DNA from: an uncultured Eubacteriales bacterium
Lineage (GTDB): Bacteria; Bacillota; Clostridia; Oscillospirales; Acutalibacteraceae
Length of the DNA: 64,000 nucleotides
NCBI GenBank assembly: GCA_934457415.1
Contig: CAKSHM010000006.1
Location: 62,001-126,000 of the forward strand
Direction of reading: 5' to 3'
The position numbers and the translations under genes are program-made. The first letter of the stretch is position 1, and each line of letters starts with the position of its first letter. The notes below the pieces were generated by a model. That model made no database searches. It had not been told where the DNA came from and saw nothing but the letters and a program-made list of their open reading frames with translations. This document shows positions 49,099 through 56,035 of this stretch, one piece after another.

Positions 49099-50754
49099 AT
49101 GAATGAGAATGAAATGCTTGCAGAGCTTCTTCTGCCTGAAACAGATAAAAATCCTGAATATTGCGAAGCTATTTATCCGCCGCGCAGTCTGAAAGAAGGC
49201 GCCAAGGTGACAAGAATCGCCCCGAGTCCTACGGGATATTTGCACTTGGGTACGCTTTTTACAGCGCTTATTAACAGAATTACCGCCTCTGTTTCCGACG
49301 GGGTGTTTTTCACAAGAATTGAGGACACGGACAAAAAGCGCGAGATTGAGGGCGGAATTTCCGATATTATTGACGGGCTTAAAAGATTCGGCATTGAAAT
49401 TGACGAGGGCTTTATAAGCGGAGACGAGGAATCAGGAAATTACGGACCCTATCAGCAGTCAAAGCGGGCGGAAATTTATCAGATTTATGCCAAAGACCTT
49501 ATAAAAAGAGGTCTTGCTTACCCCTGCTTCTGCACAGCAGAAGAGCTTGAAGCGGTAAGAGAAGAGCAGGAAAAGCTTAAAATCAGAACCGGATATCACG
49601 GTAAGTGGGCAAAACACAGAAATATAACCTTAGAAGAGGTAAAAAAAGAATTAAGCGAAAACAAGCCTTTTGTTATAAGGCTTAAATCTCAGGGCAGTGA
49701 GGATAAAAGGATTGCCTTTGATGATGTTATAAAGGGCAGAATAGAAATGCCTGAAAATGACGAGGATTTTGTCATATTAAAATCGGACGGAATTCCTACC
49801 TACCATTTTGCACACGCAATAGATGACCATCTTATGCGCACAACACATGTTCTTCGCGGAGACGAATGGATTTCTTCAGTCCCTAAGCACCTTGAGCTGT
49901 TCAAGCTTTTAGGCTTCAAGCCCGTTAAATACGGACATATCTCCCCTATTATGAAATCGGAAAACGGTGCGAAAAGGAAAATTTCCAAAAGGAAAGACCC
50001 CGAGGCTGCCGTTAAGTATTTTGCGCAGGAGGGTTATGAGGCAAGCAGTGTTACAGAATATTTAATGACTATTGCCGCCTCCGATTTTGAGGACTGGCGC
50101 AAGGCAAATCCCACGGAAGATTACCGCAAATTCAAATTCAACCTTAAAAAGATGAGTGTTTCGGGCGCGCTTTTTGACTCTGATAAGCTTAACGATGTCA
50201 GCAAAACCGAAATATCAAAGCTTAAAAGCAAAGAGGTTTACGAAAAGCTGACCGCTTGGGCAAAAGAATTCGACCCTGAATTTTTTGAGCTTTTAACAAA
50301 GGACTCTGAATTTACCGTTAATATGCTTGCCATTGACCGCGATAATGCAAACAAGCCGAGAAAGGATATCGCAAAATGGTCTCAGGCAAAGGATTATTAC
50401 GCTTACTTTTTCGATTCCCTTTACATTCCCTGCCATGAAATACCCGAAAATATTTCAAAAGAGGACGCAAAGGAATTTTTAAAGGAATACAAAGAAATTT
50501 ACAACTCTTCCGATGACCGACAGCAATGGTTCGACAAAATCAAATCGCTTTGCCCACACCTTAATTTTGCCGCAGACACAAAGGAGTATAAGAAAAATCC
50601 GGAAAACTACAAAGGAAGTGCGGGCGATTTAAGTACAGTACTGAGAATTGCCGTTACCGGCAGGAAAAACACTCCGGACCTTTGCAGTATAATGCAGGTT
50701 TTAGGCAAGGAACAAAGTATAAAACGCATTGACGAAATGATAAATTCACTTTAG
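49099..50754 (+). CDS. gltX: Glutamyl-tRNA synthetase, long-leader variant
   Basis: The 551-residue class I synthetase attaches glutamate to tRNA-Glu. The HIGH-type motif is in RIAPSPTGYLHLGTLFTALI and the KMSKS equivalent in KRKISKRKDPEAA. An N-terminal extension of about 35 residues (MNENEMLAELLLPET) precedes the catalytic core, and the HLGT variant replaces the common HIGG. This matches a longer clostridial GluRS type. The ATG at 49099 is the first codon with a usable ribosome site (GAGGAG at 49081-49086, 12 nt). It lies between nrdR and glnS. Confidence 0.93.
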   Translation: MNENEMLAELLLPETDKNPEYCEAIYPPRSLKEGAKVTRIAPSPTGYLHLGTLFTALINRITASVSDGVFFTRIEDTDKKREIEGGISDIIDGLKRFGIEIDEGFISGDEESGNYGPYQQSKRAEIYQIYAKDLIKRGLAYPCFCTAEELEAVREEQEKLKIRTGYHGKWAKHRNITLEEVKKELSENKPFVIRLKSQGSEDKRIAFDDVIKGRIEMPENDEDFVILKSDGIPTYHFAHAIDDHLMRTTHVLRGDEWISSVPKHLELFKLLGFKPVKYGHISPIMKSENGAKRKISKRKDPEAAVKYFAQEGYEASSVTEYLMTIAASDFEDWRKANPTEDYRKFKFNLKKMSVSGALFDSDKLNDVSKTEISKLKSKEVYEKLTAWAKEFDPEFFELLTKDSEFTVNMLAIDRDNANKPRKDIAKWSQAKDYYAYFFDSLYIPCHEIPENISKEDAKEFLKEYKEIYNSSDDRQQWFDKIKSLCPHLNFAADTKEYKKNPENYKGSAGDLSTVLRIAVTGRKNTPDLCSIMQVLGKEQSIKRIDEMINSL

Positions 50755-50792
50755 GCAAGTAAATCTGTCACACTAAAAAGAGGTTAAATTAA

Positions 50793-52487
50793 ATGGAAGA
50801 AAATAAAGAATTAGAGTTTTTGAATAACGAAACCGCACCCTCGAATTTTATTCTCGATTTTATAGACGAGGATTTAAAAGAGGGCGTTTATGACCGTGTT
50901 CAGACCCGTTTTCCGCCCGAGCCGAACGGATATCTTCATATCGGCCATGCAAAGGCTATTTGCATTGATTTCGGAACTGCCGAAAAATACGGAGGAATAT
51001 GCAATTTAAGGCTTGACGATACAAATCCCACAAAAGAGGATGTAGAATATGTTGACGCTATAAAGGAAGACATAAAATGGCTCGGCTTTAACTGGGACAA
51101 TATTTATTATGCGTCCGACTATTTTGATTATATTTATGACTGCGCTTTATATCTTATAGACAAGGGGCTTGCTTTTGTTGACGAAAGCTCTCCCGAAAAG
51201 ATAAGAGAAATGCGCGGAACGCTTACTCAGGCAGGAACCGAAAGCCCTTACCGCGACCGTCCGATTGAAGAAAACAGGGATTTATTCGCAAGAATGACCG
51301 CCGGTGAATTCGAAGAAGGCTCTATGGTATTAAGGGCTAAAATAGATATGTCATCGCCCAATCTCAATATGCGCGACCCGATAATCTACAGAATTTTAAA
51401 GGCTTCTCATCACCGCACGGGCGACAAATGGTGCGTTTATCCGATGTACGATTTCGCGCATCCGCTTAGCGACGCGAAAGAGGGCGTCACCCACTCGTTA
51501 TGTTCGCTTGAGTTTGAAAACCACCGTCCGCTTTATGACTGGGTGTTAAAAGCCGCGGATATTAAAAATCCGCCGAGACAGATTGAGTTTGCAAGAATGA
51601 ATGTTAATTACACTCTTACGAGCAAGCGCAAATGCTTAAAGCTTGTAAACGATAAGCTTGTAAGCGGCTGGGACGACCCGAGAATGGCTACAATATGCGG
51701 AATAAGAAGGCGCGGTTATCCTGCTGAGGCGGTAAGAGCCTTTGTCGATAAAATCGGAGTTTCCAAGGCTTACAGCGTTATTGACTACGCTTTGCTTGAA
51801 TCCTGCGTAAGAGATTATTTAAACGAGCATGCCGACAGAGCCATGGCGGTTTTAGAGCCGCTTAAGGTCATAATAGATAACTATGACGAGTCAAAAACCG
51901 AGGAAATCGAATTTGACAAAAATCCTAACGCTCCGGAAAAGGGTAAAAGCACCGTCACATTTTCAAAGGAAATCTATATTGAAAAAAGCGACTTTATGCT
52001 TGATCCGCCGAAAAAATATTTCAGGCTCTGCCCCGAAAAGGAAGTCCGTCTTAAAGGCGCTTATTATATTAAATATGCCTCTCATGAAACTGACGAAAAC
52101 GGAAATATAACCGCAGTTCACTGCACTTTCGACCCCGAAAGCCGCGGCGGAGATACTGCGGACAAGAGGAAGGTAAAGGGAACGCTTCACTGGGTAAGCG
52201 CAAAGACTGCCGAGGATGTAACCGTAAGACTTTACGACAGGCTTTTCAATGTTGAAAATCCGAGCGATGAAGAGGGTGTTTCCTCTTTTGCGGACAACCT
52301 TAACCCCGATTCATTAAAGGAAATAACAGACTGCAAGGTTGACCGCTCGCTTTTAAGCGCAAAGGTCGGCGACACTTTCCAGTTCATGAGACAGGGTTAT
52401 TTTTGCGTGGATAAGGATTCTGACGAAAACAGGCTTGTATTTAACCGCACTGTAGCCCTCAAGGACTCATTTACACCGAAAAAATGA
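50793..52487 (+). CDS. glnS: Glutaminyl-tRNA synthetase
   Basis: The 564-residue enzyme charges tRNA-Gln directly. It has RFPPEPNGYLHIGHAKAI with HIGH, LRLDDTNPTKEDVEYV, PMYDFAHPLSDA and LTSKRKCLKLV, the KMSKS equivalent of GlnRS. The C-terminal beta-barrel anticodon-binding domain ends with QGYFCVDKDS and FNRTVALKDSF. GlnRS is patchy in Firmicutes, where Gln-tRNA is often made by GatCAB. SD AAGAGG precedes the ATG at 50793. It follows gltX by 38 nt and overlaps the next gene by 4 nt. Confidence 0.96.
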   Translation: MEENKELEFLNNETAPSNFILDFIDEDLKEGVYDRVQTRFPPEPNGYLHIGHAKAICIDFGTAEKYGGICNLRLDDTNPTKEDVEYVDAIKEDIKWLGFNWDNIYYASDYFDYIYDCALYLIDKGLAFVDESSPEKIREMRGTLTQAGTESPYRDRPIEENRDLFARMTAGEFEEGSMVLRAKIDMSSPNLNMRDPIIYRILKASHHRTGDKWCVYPMYDFAHPLSDAKEGVTHSLCSLEFENHRPLYDWVLKAADIKNPPRQIEFARMNVNYTLTSKRKCLKLVNDKLVSGWDDPRMATICGIRRRGYPAEAVRAFVDKIGVSKAYSVIDYALLESCVRDYLNEHADRAMAVLEPLKVIIDNYDESKTEEIEFDKNPNAPEKGKSTVTFSKEIYIEKSDFMLDPPKKYFRLCPEKEVRLKGAYYIKYASHETDENGNITAVHCTFDPESRGGDTADKRKVKGTLHWVSAKTAEDVTVRLYDRLFNVENPSDEEGVSSFADNLNPDSLKEITDCKVDRSLLSAKVGDTFQFMRQGYFCVDKDSDENRLVFNRTVALKDSFTPKK

Positions 52488-53236
52488 TTAAGATAAAAGA
52501 TATTTACAAATTTTTAGATACCCTCTGCCCTTTTTCCTCCGCTTGTGATTTTGACAATGCAGGCTTGCTTGTCGGCGATAAAAATTCCGAAGTGAAAAAA
52601 GCGCTTGTTACATTGGACTGCACGCTTGAGGCTGTAAAAAAGGCAAGAGAGCTTGATTGCAGGCTTATAATTACACATCATCCTGTTATTTTCGACCCGA
52701 TTAAAAGCGTTACCGCAGGCTCGGTTGTTTATGAGCTTTTAAGATCTGATATTAGCGTGATTTCATGCCATACTAATCTTGACCAAGCCGAATTCGGCGT
52801 TAATTATGAGCTTTGCAGGTGTTTGGGACTTAAAAATATAAAGCCGTTTACGGCGTCTGACGGATTTGCCCTGATGAGCGCAAGTACAGTTAAGCCATGC
52901 TCCGCTTTAGAGTTTGCAAAAAATGTAAAATCAGCTCTTAACACCTCGGTAAGGTATGTTTCGTCAAACAGGGAAATAAAAAATGTTCTTGTTTGCTCAG
53001 GCTCGGGCGGCGGATATTTAAGCGAAGCGATTTCAAGCGGATTTGACGCTTTTCTTACCGCCGATATCAAGCACAATGTATTCATTGACGCTTTAAACTC
53101 CGGATTCCCGCTTTTTGACGCAGGCCATTATCAGACCGAAAATATAATAATCAGACCTCTCTGCGAAAAATTAAAAATGGAATTTTCAAAGACGGAATTT
53201 ATTCCGTTTGATAATGCGGATATTTTATTCTTATAA
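52484..53236 (+). CDS. Nif3-like dinuclear metal centre protein
   Basis: The 250-residue protein belongs to the Nif3/YqfO/NGG1p-interacting family, hexameric metal-binding proteins sometimes called GTP cyclohydrolase I type 2-like. The metal ligands are visible in CRLIITHHPVIFDP (HH), SCHTNLDQAEFGVNY and FDAGHYQTENIII near the end. The short form lacks the PII-like insert of B. subtilis YqfO. Its biochemical role is unresolved. Its ATG overlaps the glnS stop (ATGA), so it is translationally coupled. Confidence 0.92.
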   Translation: MIKIKDIYKFLDTLCPFSSACDFDNAGLLVGDKNSEVKKALVTLDCTLEAVKKARELDCRLIITHHPVIFDPIKSVTAGSVVYELLRSDISVISCHTNLDQAEFGVNYELCRCLGLKNIKPFTASDGFALMSASTVKPCSALEFAKNVKSALNTSVRYVSSNREIKNVLVCSGSGGGYLSEAISSGFDAFLTADIKHNVFIDALNSGFPLFDAGHYQTENIIIRPLCEKLKMEFSKTEFIPFDNADILFL

Positions 53237-53260
53237 TTTTTGTAATTCATATCATGCGGC

Positions 53261-53310
53261 AGTCCCCTGTAAATTGACATTTATCAATTTACAGGGGACT
53301 TGTTTTGTTT
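53261..53310. terminator. Convergent terminator between the Nif3-like gene and the barstar remnant
   Basis: A perfect 17-bp stem with arms at 53261-53277 (AGTCCCCTGTAAATTGA) and 53284-53300 encloses a 6-nt loop. It is followed by TGTTTTGTTT on the plus strand. It sits between the plus-strand gene ending at 53236 and the minus-strand barstar remnant ending at 53309. Confidence 0.8.
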
Positions 53311-53864
53311 ACAGCTCAAAGCTAAATCTTATTTCGTTATCCTCTATAGCAGCTTCTTTAAAAGTTTCAATAATTTTAATAACATTTTCGTTTAATGCTT
53401 CTGCAGCCTTGGTTTCAGGTTTGAAAATTACAGTTAGTGTGACAGGACTTGAACCTGCCGCGGTTTCGCTCGCCGCCTTTTAGATTGCGGCTTTGCGTGT
53501 GATTGTGCAAGGCGCCAGCCTTGCTGCAAATTTCTCGCTTCGCCTAATAAAATTAAAGCGGCAGAAACTTTTAACCTACCGAAACTAAAAATTTTGTTAT
53601 AAGACGAAGCCGATAAAACGCAGGAATACTGCCGTATTTCAAGTTTTGAGGCAATGTATTATGCAAAATTTTGTTTCGTAGGCGTGACAGGTTCGAGTCC
53701 TGTCACACTATATTAACAGGTGTTTCTATAAAACCTGTCAACATATCCCATAAAGCATCTAAATTATTTCCATACCATTCGGGTAATTCTAATTTTTCTT
53801 TAATTTCACTGTGTAAATCCATCGGGCATTTGCATTTCGAAAAATTTATAACAACAGTTTTCAT
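53309..53864 (-). pseudogene. Barstar-like inhibitor gene split by an insertion element
   Basis: The 5' part (53864 down to 53711) encodes MKTVVINFSKCKCPMDLHSE, then ELPEWYGNNLDALWDMLTGF and ETPVNI, a clear barstar signature (LP.yyG.NLDALWD.L). Right after NI the frame meets an inserted element and stops (V, then TGA), giving a 53-residue truncated product. The 3' part (53436 to 53309) continues TVIFKPETKAAEALNENVIK and IETFKEAAIEDNEIRFSFEL. Removing 53435-53708 (one TA copy plus the element) joins the halves in frame as ...PVNITVIFKPET..., 93 residues, the length of barstar. The ribosome site TAGGAG lies upstream. Barstar proteins neutralise barnase-type RNases, so this immunity gene is probably inactive. 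Confidence 0.85.
53435..53710. mobile_element. 276-bp MITE-like element with 23-bp terminal inverted repeats, flanked by TA
   Basis: The ends TAGTGTGACAGGACTTGAAC... (53435-53457) and its complement (53688-53710) match at 22 of 23 positions. Both ends carry TA, so the core is 272 bp with a TA target duplication, as for IS630/Tc1-type elements. No transposase is encoded, so it is non-autonomous. The inner ends resemble tRNA T-arms (GGTTCRAGTCC). An internal GCAAGGC/GCCTTGC hairpin occurs at about 53507-53524. Precise removal restores the barstar frame, which dates the insertion after the gene was intact. Confidence 0.8.
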
Positions 53865-53873
53865 ATTGTTCTC

Positions 53874-54020
53874 CTAACATATTTGATTAAATGTAAAATA
53901 GTGATCAGTTGAAGGAGAAATCAAACATTTCCAAACCTTATATTTTTTATTTTTATAAAATAAAGGGAAAAATTCTATTCCATTTACTCCTGCAATAATT
54001 ATATCACCAAATAGACTCAT
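53874..54020 (-). CDS. 48-residue barnase C-terminus-like small protein
   Basis: The protein ends ISPSTDHYFTFNQIC. This resembles the end of barnase (IYKTTDHYQTFTKIR), including the catalytic histidine of DHYxTF; KKYKVWKCL would match the preceding strand. The N-terminal part (MSLFGDIIIAGVNG) is unlike barnase, and the catalytic glutamate region is absent, so this is not a whole RNase. The ORF has its own SD (GAGGTG) and promoter and lies 9 nt upstream of the barstar-like gene, the usual toxin-antitoxin order. It is probably an internally deleted toxin remnant. The alternative is an unrelated short ORF with chance similarity. Confidence 0.5.
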   Translation of the reverse strand: MSLFGDIIIAGVNGIEFFPLFYKNKKYKVWKCLISPSTDHYFTFNQIC

Positions 54021-54080
54021 CAAATATCACCTCATTTTTTGAATATTGTATCAAAAGAAAAGGCGACATTAACCGACATA

Positions 54081-54109
54081 ATTATATTATAATTTTAAAA
54101 ATTTATCAA
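54081..54109 (-). promoter_or_regulatory. Sigma-A type promoter of the barnase/barstar-like locus
   Basis: On the minus strand TTGATA (54109-54104) and TATAAT (54086-54081) are 17 nt apart. The start site near 54074 would leave a leader of about 54 nt before the 48-codon ORF. From 54021 to 54175 no other gene is seen. Confidence 0.65.
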
Positions 54110-54141
54110 TGAAATAAACTAAATCTAATAATATAGTACAA

Positions 54142-54170
54142 ACACCTCTGCATATAAAATACTGAGGTGT
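54142..54170 (+). promoter_or_regulatory. Hairpin covering the pdaB ribosome binding site
   Basis: ACACCTC (54142-54148) pairs perfectly with GAGGTGT (54164-54170), and the second arm is the Shine-Dalgarno of the gene starting at 54176. The 7-bp stem with a 15-nt loop could hold back translation. It may instead be chance, since the gene's own terminator has a similar core. Confidence 0.4.
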
Positions 54171-54175
54171 ATTAT

Positions 54176-54937
54176 ATGAAATTACTATTATTAACAAAAA
54201 AGCAGATTATGCTCGGACTCGGTATAATTTTAAGCGCGGTGCTTATTATCATCGGCTCAACCGCTGTTTTTGCCGACAAGGAGCGAAAGCTTCCGATATA
54301 CTGCGTTGAAACCGAAAAGAAGCAGGTTGCCTTAAGCTTTGACGCGGCTTGGGGCAATGACGACACCGAAACGCTTATAAAAATATTAAAGGAATATAAC
54401 GCGCCCGCAACATTTTTTGTTGTGGGAAGCTGGGTCGATAAATACCCCGAATCCGTCGAGGCACTGAGTAAGGCGGGCTTTCAAATTCAAAACCATTCAA
54501 ACACCCACCCTCACATGACCCAGCTTTCAATGCAGCAGATGAAAAACGAAATAGAAGCCTGCAACAAAAAGATTGAAGGTGTAACAGGCGTATGCCCTAC
54601 ACTTTTAAGACCGCCCTACGGCGACTATGACAACTGCGTTGTCGAGGCGGTTGAAAACGAGAGAATGTATGCGATACAATGGTCGGTTGACAGTCTTGAC
54701 TGGAAGGACAGCGCAACGCCGCAAAGCATATATAAAAGGGTTACCGATAAGGTTGAAAACGGAAGTATAGTTCTTTTTCATAATGACGCTGACCACACTC
54801 CCGAAGCGCTTCCTATGATATTGAAAAACCTAAAGGAAAAGGGCTTTGAATTCGTATTTATATCAGACCTTATAATGAAAGAAAATTATCATATTGATTC
54901 AACAGGCAAGCAGTGCAGAACAAAAGACGGCGAATAA
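54176..54937 (+). CDS. Polysaccharide deacetylase, PdaB-like
   Basis: The 253-residue protein has an N-terminal membrane/export segment (IMLGLGIILSAVLIIIGSTA, about residues 8-28) and a NodB domain: VALSFDAAWGNDDTE (first aspartates), FVVGSWVDKYPE, IQNHSNTHPHM (metal-binding HxxxH), LLRPPYGDYDN and IVLFHNDADHTPEALP. The SFDAAWG variant is typical of PdaB, a B. subtilis protein needed for stable spores. The ATG at 54176 has GAGGTG 6-7 nt upstream. It is monocistronic with a strong terminator. A role in sporulation is inferred from the family. Confidence 0.9.
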   Translation: MKLLLLTKKQIMLGLGIILSAVLIIIGSTAVFADKERKLPIYCVETEKKQVALSFDAAWGNDDTETLIKILKEYNAPATFFVVGSWVDKYPESVEALSKAGFQIQNHSNTHPHMTQLSMQQMKNEIEACNKKIEGVTGVCPTLLRPPYGDYDNCVVEAVENERMYAIQWSVDSLDWKDSATPQSIYKRVTDKVENGSIVLFHNDADHTPEALPMILKNLKEKGFEFVFISDLIMKENYHIDSTGKQCRTKDGE

Positions 54938-54945
54938 TCGCTATT

Positions 54946-54988
54946 TAAAAACACCTCTCGCGCCGAAAGGTATGAGAGGTGTTTTTTG
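54946..54988. terminator. Bidirectional rho-independent terminator
   Basis: ACACCTCTC (54951-54959) and GAGAGGTGT (54974-54982) form a perfect 9-bp stem flanked by A-run and T-run (TTTTTT after it). It serves the pdaB-like gene and the convergent minus-strand gene ending at 54989. Confidence 0.85.
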
Positions 54989-55465
54989 TCATTCGGCGGT
55001 TTCCTGCGAATTTTCGCCGTATAAAGCAAGATAGCTTACGGCGGCGTCCAATATCTTTTTGCGCTGAACATAATTTATACCCACAAAAATAACCGGTACA
55101 AATAATAGTCCCATAACTGCAAAAAATAAGCATGCAAGCGCGATAAGAATATCCGCAGGAAATACGGGAATTAAAAACCAGCCTATTTTCGTTATTTTCC
55201 ATGCGACCTTTAAAGCGTTTAAAATTCCGCCGCCTATAATATAAGAAGGAAGTGCAAGAAAAATAGCAAGAATTATAAAGGCATCCTTATTATCCGGATT
55301 TCCCCAGATTGCAAGAGCGGTGAAAACTATTGCGATAAGCGAAATTACAAAACCTATAAGTATTCGGATTTGATTGAATTTAGCCATCTTTACTTCTCTT
55401 TTTGCTCTTTCGATGTCCTGAAACTGAACATCCTCAAATAATTTTTCTTTTTTTCTTTTTGCCAT
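54989..55465 (-). CDS. Small integral membrane protein, unknown function
   Basis: I do not recognise this 158-residue protein. A charged N-terminus (MAKRKKEKLFEDVQFQDIER) is followed by about four hydrophobic segments (near 34-52, 63-82, 93-108 and 107-128) and a charged cytoplasmic-looking tail ending QETAE. The gene lies alone, convergent with pdaB and divergent from an XRE regulator gene 161 nt away. The regulator could control it, since the intergenic stretch has short palindromes such as CTACTTAGTAG. Confidence 0.65.
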   Translation of the reverse strand: MAKRKKEKLFEDVQFQDIERAKREVKMAKFNQIRILIGFVISLIAIVFTALAIWGNPDNKDAFIILAIFLALPSYIIGGGILNALKVAWKITKIGWFLIPVFPADILIALACLFFAVMGLLFVPVIFVGINYVQRKKILDAAVSYLALYGENSQETAE

Positions 55466-55626
55466 GATTAGTCCCCTTTTAATTTATTACAGCTTATAAA
55501 GCCGCTTTACGACATTATACTACCGATTTTTTAAAAAGTCAACTACTTAGTAGAATTATTTAAAAATAATTTCACCATTTGTAAAATTATAATAGTTAGA
55601 ATAAAAGTAGAATTGAGGTGTACGGT

Positions 55627-55908
55627 ATGGTAGAATTCGGTGAAAGACTGAGAAAGCTGCGTAAGGAAAGAAATCTGACACAAAGGGGTCTTGCAAGCCT
55701 TATAGGTGTAAAAAACAGCGTTATAAGCTTTTATGAGGTCGGGGACAGAACGCCCTCTCTTGAAGTTCTGATAAAGCTTTCAAAGGCGCTCCATATCAGC
55801 ACTGATGTTTTACTCGGTCTTGATAAAAAAGAAACTGTTGATGTTTCGGGGCTCTCAGAAAATGACAGGCAGTATGTGCAGGATCTTATTGACAGGTTAA
55901 GAAAGTAA
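55627..55908 (+). CDS. XRE-family helix-turn-helix regulator
   Basis: The 93-residue protein is almost entirely a Cro/C1-type DNA-binding domain: EFGERLRKLRKERNLTQRGL, ASLIGVKNSVISFYEVGDRT, PSLEVLIKLSKALHISTDVL. A short C-terminal helix (LSENDRQYVQDLIDRLRK) may dimerise it. The ATG at 55627 has GAGGTG 6 nt before it; the in-frame GTG at 55618 is part of that ribosome site. A terminator lies directly after it. The divergent membrane-protein gene is a possible target. Confidence 0.85.
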   Translation: MVEFGERLRKLRKERNLTQRGLASLIGVKNSVISFYEVGDRTPSLEVLIKLSKALHISTDVLLGLDKKETVDVSGLSENDRQYVQDLIDRLRK

Positions 55909-55921
55909 AAAATAACGCTAT

Positions 55922-55959
55922 GGCTCTCTTTGTTATTGAAATGCAAAGAGAGCCTTTTT
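55922..55959 (+). terminator. Rho-independent terminator after the XRE gene
   Basis: A perfect 11-bp stem GGCTCTCTTTG (55922-55932) with CAAAGAGAGCC (55944-55954) is followed by TTTTT. Confidence 0.88.
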
Positions 55960-55974
55960 GTGTCATAAATTTAC

Positions 55975-56003
55975 TTGTAAACGGAGCTGTTTTGTAGTAT
56001 TAT
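55975..56003 (+). promoter_or_regulatory. Sigma-A type promoter of the rnf operon
   Basis: TTGTAA (55975-55980) and TATTAT (55998-56003) are separated by 17 nt. The start site near 56010 is about 26 nt before the rnfC ATG, which rules out the longer reading of rnfC from 55958. Confidence 0.75.
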
Positions 56004-56035
56004 ATAGTTATATTACTATTAACGGAGGGAAAGCG

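Noticed and set aside
53208..53483. Plus-strand open frame overlapping the Nif3-like gene end and the barstar remnant
   Set aside because: It crosses a strong terminator and the left end of the inserted element, has no ribosome site, and is the shadow of the barstar C-terminus on the other strand.
53684..53710. Possible tRNA gene (T-arm GGTTCGAGTCC with following acceptor-like CACACTA); the same at 38825
   Set aside because: No 5' acceptor strand, D-arm or anticodon arm lies at the right distance; the sequence is explained better as an end of an inverted-repeat element.
53671..53877. Plus-strand open frame in the barstar region
   Set aside because: It is the complement of the barstar N-terminal half and runs through the element end; the minus strand has the protein-family signature.
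55958..56035. N-terminal extension of rnfC by 26 residues
   Set aside because: It overlaps the terminator of the preceding gene and the rnf promoter; the ATG at 56036 has a strong Shine-Dalgarno.
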